DNA of 9,563 nucleotides from Saprospiraceae bacterium. GTDB lineage: Bacteria; Bacteroidota; Bacteroidia; Chitinophagales; Saprospiraceae. Position 1 is the first letter of the stretch. The number at the start of each line of letters is the position of its first letter. Position numbers and translations under genes: made by a program. Below are positions 6,657-9,563 of this stretch, in pieces. The notes under the pieces were generated by a model, which ran no database searches, had not been told where the DNA came from, and worked only from the letters and a program-made list of their open reading frames with translations. The stretch covers positions 1 through 9,563 of the forward strand of contig JAHDII010000110.1 in assembly GCA_020630895.1 (NCBI GenBank), written 5' to 3'.

Positions 6657-8015
6657 ATGAACTTAATTATGGGCAAAAACTTTTACCAATTATTATTAAT
6701 ATGTAGTATTGTATCTCTTTTTTCTGCTTGTAGCAAAGAGGATACTTTTTCAACCAATCAAGGATTAGATTTTGAATTAGAAACTTTATTCTCTGATTTA
6801 GGAGGTAAAGAACAATTCATTATACCAGAGAGCAATGATTATGCCAATATTCCTCAAGATCCCAATAATCCAATCACTGCTGCTAAAGTTTCTTTAGGTA
6901 AATTACTTTTTTATGAAACAGGTTTAGCTACAAATCCTATAAATCCTCAAGAAGTTGGAAAATATTCATGTTCTAGTTGTCATGTACCAGGAGCAGGTTT
7001 TCAAGCAGGAATTCGTCAAGGAGTAGCAGAAGGAGGTATGGGATTTGGATATGCTGGAGAAGGTCGTTTTCCCAATCCTGATTATGAAGTCAATACTTTG
7101 GATATCCCTCCTATTAGAGTTCCTAATAATATGAATGTAGCTTATGTAGAAAATGCAACTTGGAATGGTCGTTTAGGTGCAACAGGAGCAAATGTTGGGA
7201 CAGAAAATTTATGGGTAGGGGATGAATTTTTAGAAACCAATTTTTTAGGTTTTGAAGGTCCTGAAACACAAGCCATTGGTGGTTTGGAATTTCATAGAAT
7301 GGAAATTAATGAAAGTTTTATTCGCTCAACATATTACAAGGATTTATTTGATTTAGCTTTCCCTGGAGTTTTAGAAAATGAACGATATAGCTTTTTAACA
7401 GCAGGTCTTGCTATTGCTGCTTTTGAGCGTACGATGTTAACGAATCGAGCACCCTTTCAGCAATGGTTAAAAGGATCTACAAATTCAATGTCTATGGAAC
7501 AAAAAGAAGGAGCTTTATTATTTTTTGATAAAGCAGGTTGCGTAGATTGTCATAAAGGTCCAGCATTAAGTTCTAATGAATTTCATGCTTTAGGAATGCC
7601 TGATTTGGAGGGTGAAGGTATTGTAGGCGATTTTGCAGATTTAGAAATTGTACATAAAGGAAGAGGAGGTTTTACTGGAGTTGAAGCAGATAATTATAAA
7701 TATAAAACACCTCAAATTTATGCTTTGAAGCATACCAATTTTTTAGGACACGGTGCATCATTTACAAGTATTAGAGAAATTATTGAATATAAAAATAATG
7801 CTATTCCTCAAAATTCTATTGTTCCTAATTCTCAATTAGCAGAGCAATTTGTTCCTTTAAATTTGACGAATGATGAAATTAACAAATTAGTAGATTTTGT
7901 TGAAAATGCTCTAGATGATAATGATATGCATCGATTTATGCCTGAATCAATTGCTTCAGGAAATTGTTTTCCTAATAATGATCCTCAATCTCAAATTGAT
8001 ATGGGCTGTCAATAA
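6657..8015 (+). CDS. Di-heme cytochrome c peroxidase/MauG-family lipoprotein, copy 1
   Basis: This 452-residue c-type cytochrome belongs to the CCP/MauG family, which reduces hydrogen peroxide or uses it for oxidations outside the cytoplasm. A lipoprotein signal ends at FSAC with Cys25 as the lipid site; SKEDT follows, resembling the Bacteroidota surface-export signal. A second in-frame ATG at 6669 (MGKNFYQ) gives a tighter signal peptide and may be the true start. Heme sites are CSSCH (105-109) and CVDCH (295-299). TWNGR around Trp169 matches the conserved FWDGR segment holding the inter-heme tryptophan. The family C-terminal part reads TPQIYALK (351-358) then FLGHGASFTSIREIIEYKN (362-380); the usual PYMHDG, thought to give a Met ligand, is absent, and His365 is a candidate instead. 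Cys437 and Cys451 near the C-terminus may form a disulfide. No accessory cytochrome is adjacent; maturation genes must lie elsewhere. A near-copy starts 99 bp downstream. Confidence 0.95.
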   Translation: MNLIMGKNFYQLLLICSIVSLFSACSKEDTFSTNQGLDFELETLFSDLGGKEQFIIPESNDYANIPQDPNNPITAAKVSLGKLLFYETGLATNPINPQEVGKYSCSSCHVPGAGFQAGIRQGVAEGGMGFGYAGEGRFPNPDYEVNTLDIPPIRVPNNMNVAYVENATWNGRLGATGANVGTENLWVGDEFLETNFLGFEGPETQAIGGLEFHRMEINESFIRSTYYKDLFDLAFPGVLENERYSFLTAGLAIAAFERTMLTNRAPFQQWLKGSTNSMSMEQKEGALLFFDKAGCVDCHKGPALSSNEFHALGMPDLEGEGIVGDFADLEIVHKGRGGFTGVEADNYKYKTPQIYALKHTNFLGHGASFTSIREIIEYKNNAIPQNSIVPNSQLAEQFVPLNLTNDEINKLVDFVENALDDNDMHRFMPESIASGNCFPNNDPQSQIDMGCQ

Positions 8016-8114
8016 ATCTAAAAAAAATAAATATAAAGTAGTTTAGTTTTAAAATAGGTACGGTTTTTGATTTTTTCTCATTTGTACACTAATAATTGAA
8101 TTAAAATCTAAGCG

Positions 8115-9473
8115 ATGAGAAAACAATTTTACTACTTTATTCTTGTTTTAGCTGTTACATTTACTGCTTGTCAAGACGATTCTTCTATTTCTAATAACAA
8201 TATGGGAGGAGAATTAAATGGAATGGATGCCGATTTATTAGCCACTTTAGAAGATAAAGGAGGCTTAGAACATTTTTATATTCCAGAAAGTCATGAATTG
8301 AATAAAATTCCACAAGATCCTAATAATCCATTATCTAATGTAAAAATTGAATTGGGTAAAAAGTTATTTTATGAAACGGGTTTAGCTATGAATCCTAAAA
8401 AAGAGGAGGGAAAAGGAACTTATTCTTGTGCAAGTTGCCATGTTCCTGGTTCATGTTTTCAAGCAGGAATTAGACAGGGAATTGGAGACGGAGGAATAGG
8501 ATTTGGTTATTCAGGAGAAGGAAGAGTTATTAATACTAATTATGAAATTTCTGAATTAGATATTCAACCTCTTCGTACTCCATCTGCTATACATGGAGCA
8601 TACAATAGAACAACCCTTTGGAATGGTCAATTTGGAGCTGTAGGAGCTAATGAAGGAACAGAATCTCAATGGACAGAAGATACACCTAAAGCCAAAAATC
8701 ATTTAGGATATGAAGGTTTAGAAATTCAAGCGATTGCTGGTTTAGGAGTACATAGATTAGATATAGATATGGATTTAATTAATTCTACTTATTATAAAGA
8801 TTTATTTGATTTAGCTTTTGGTGATTTTAATGAAGATGAAAGATATACTTTAGAAACTGCAGGTTTAGCTATTGCAGCTTATGAACGTACTTTATTAGCG
8901 AACCAAGCACCATTTCAAGAATGGATTAGAGGAGATTATGCTGCAATGACTACAGCACAAAAAGAAGGAGCTTTATTATTTTTTGGTAAAGCAGGCTGTA
9001 ATAATTGTCATGATGGGCCAGCTTTAAATTCTGAAGGATTTTTTGCTTTAGGTATGAATGATTTAGAAGGAGCAGATATTGTAGGAGATTTTCCAGATTT
9101 TGATAATGTAAGAAAAGGTCGTGGTGGTTTTACTGGAAATCCTAATGATGATTATAAATTTAAAACACCTCAATTGTATGGTTTAAAAGCAATGAATTTT
9201 TTAGGACATGGTGCTTCATTTACAAGTGTTAGAGAAATTATTGAATATAAAAATAGTGCTATTCCTCAAAACTCTATTGTTCCAGAATCTCAATTAGCAG
9301 GGGCTTTTCAAGCATTAAATTTAACAGAACAAGAAATTACTCAATTGACTGATTTTGTAGAAAATGCATTGGATGATAGTAATTTTGATCGCTATGTACC
9401 AGAATCTGTTGCTTCAGGGAATTGTTTTCCGAATAATGATTCTCAATCTCAAACAGAAACAGGATGTAATTAG
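8115..9473 (+). CDS. Di-heme cytochrome c peroxidase/MauG-family lipoprotein, copy 2
   Basis: This tandem paralogue is also 452 residues and aligns with copy 1 without gaps over residues 41-452 (257 of 412 identical by hand count). The signal peptide ends at FTAC with Cys19 as the lipid site, followed by QDDSS, again acidic and resembling the surface-export signal. The N-terminal linkers (20-40) of the two copies are unrelated, while the catalytic part is conserved. Heme sites are CASCH (105-109) and CNNCH (295-299); the inter-heme segment is LWNGQ at Trp169, the His365 motif FLGHGASFTS is identical, and the C-terminal Cys437/Cys451 pair is kept. It differs by an extra Cys114 five residues after the first heme histidine. 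The 99-bp gap after copy 1 has no clear terminator or promoter, so the pair may be one transcript. Enzymatic role (peroxidase or MauG-like oxidase) and substrate cannot be read from sequence. The ATG at 8115 starts the signal peptide directly. Confidence 0.95.
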   Translation: MRKQFYYFILVLAVTFTACQDDSSISNNNMGGELNGMDADLLATLEDKGGLEHFYIPESHELNKIPQDPNNPLSNVKIELGKKLFYETGLAMNPKKEEGKGTYSCASCHVPGSCFQAGIRQGIGDGGIGFGYSGEGRVINTNYEISELDIQPLRTPSAIHGAYNRTTLWNGQFGAVGANEGTESQWTEDTPKAKNHLGYEGLEIQAIAGLGVHRLDIDMDLINSTYYKDLFDLAFGDFNEDERYTLETAGLAIAAYERTLLANQAPFQEWIRGDYAAMTTAQKEGALLFFGKAGCNNCHDGPALNSEGFFALGMNDLEGADIVGDFPDFDNVRKGRGGFTGNPNDDYKFKTPQLYGLKAMNFLGHGASFTSVREIIEYKNSAIPQNSIVPESQLAGAFQALNLTEQEITQLTDFVENALDDSNFDRYVPESVASGNCFPNNDSQSQTETGCN

Positions 9474-9501
9474 TAATCAATCAGTATGTTATACTATAAA
9501 A

Positions 9502-9540
9502 ATTACTGCAAGATAAAAATTAAGTTTATCTTGCAGTAAT
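9502..9540. terminator. Perfect 16-bp hairpin after the peroxidase pair, likely transcription terminator
   Basis: ATTACTGCAAGATAAA (9502-9517) pairs exactly with 9525-9540 around a 7-nt loop, starting 28 bases after the stop of copy 2. On the plus strand it is followed by seven A, not T. On the minus strand it is followed by a T run (complement of 9498-9502). It therefore looks best as an intrinsic terminator for a minus-strand gene arriving from the right, and may also mark the 3' end of the peroxidase transcript, as a shared terminator between convergent genes. The stem is far longer than expected by chance. Confidence 0.75.
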
Positions 9541-9563
9541 AAAAAAACTAAATAAACTATTAT

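Noticed and set aside
8016..8114. Promoter between the two peroxidase genes (CTCATTTG near 8077)
   Set aside because: The best match to the -7 box has two mismatches in the conserved TA and no TTTG at the right distance upstream.

Overview
The window looks like chromosomal DNA from a very AT-rich member of the Bacteroidota. The evidence is a TonB-dependent receptor with an N-terminal carboxypeptidase-regulatory-like domain, lipoproteins with an acidic stretch just after the lipidated cysteine, ribosome binding sites without a clear Shine-Dalgarno, and a MauG/CCP subfamily that I associate with this phylum from memory. Genus or order cannot be told from the sequence. No tRNA, rRNA, CRISPR array, insertion sequence or phage gene is visible.

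Layout. Bases 1-6324 hold six genes all on the minus strand, read from right to left: a DEDDy 3'-5' exonuclease (5584-6324), a voltage-sensor potassium channel that starts with TTG (4727-5551), an AlkD-like HEAT-repeat protein (3995-4702), ribulose-phosphate 3-epimerase (3287-3961), a TonB-dependent receptor (611-3190) and a partial membrane-anchored, SGNH-hydrolase-like protein cut by the left edge (1-601). Gaps are 32, 24, 33, 96 and 9 bp, so the first four could be one transcript. The receptor and the partial gene form a second tight pair, which may be cotranscribed with the rest or start separately. The genes are functionally mixed (DNA metabolism, ion transport, pentose phosphate pathway, outer-membrane uptake), so shared direction need not mean a shared pathway.

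Bases 6325-6656 are a 332-bp divergent intergenic region with no gene. It contains an imperfect inverted repeat and repeated AAGTAG-type words that could be an operator or a structured leader. To its right, on the plus strand, are two tandem paralogues of a di-heme cytochrome c peroxidase/MauG-family lipoprotein (6657-8015 and 8115-9473). Both are 452 residues with hemes at identical positions, and they are about 62% identical over residues 41-452 by hand count. The pair is followed by a perfect 16-bp hairpin (9502-9540).

Most genes are ordinary for the phylum. The part most worth a second look is the peroxidase pair: likely surface-exposed lipoproteins, with no canonical methionine ligand motif at the second heme and no histidine where classical CCPs place the distal ligand of the first heme. 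I do not see convincing evidence of a wholly new multi-gene system.
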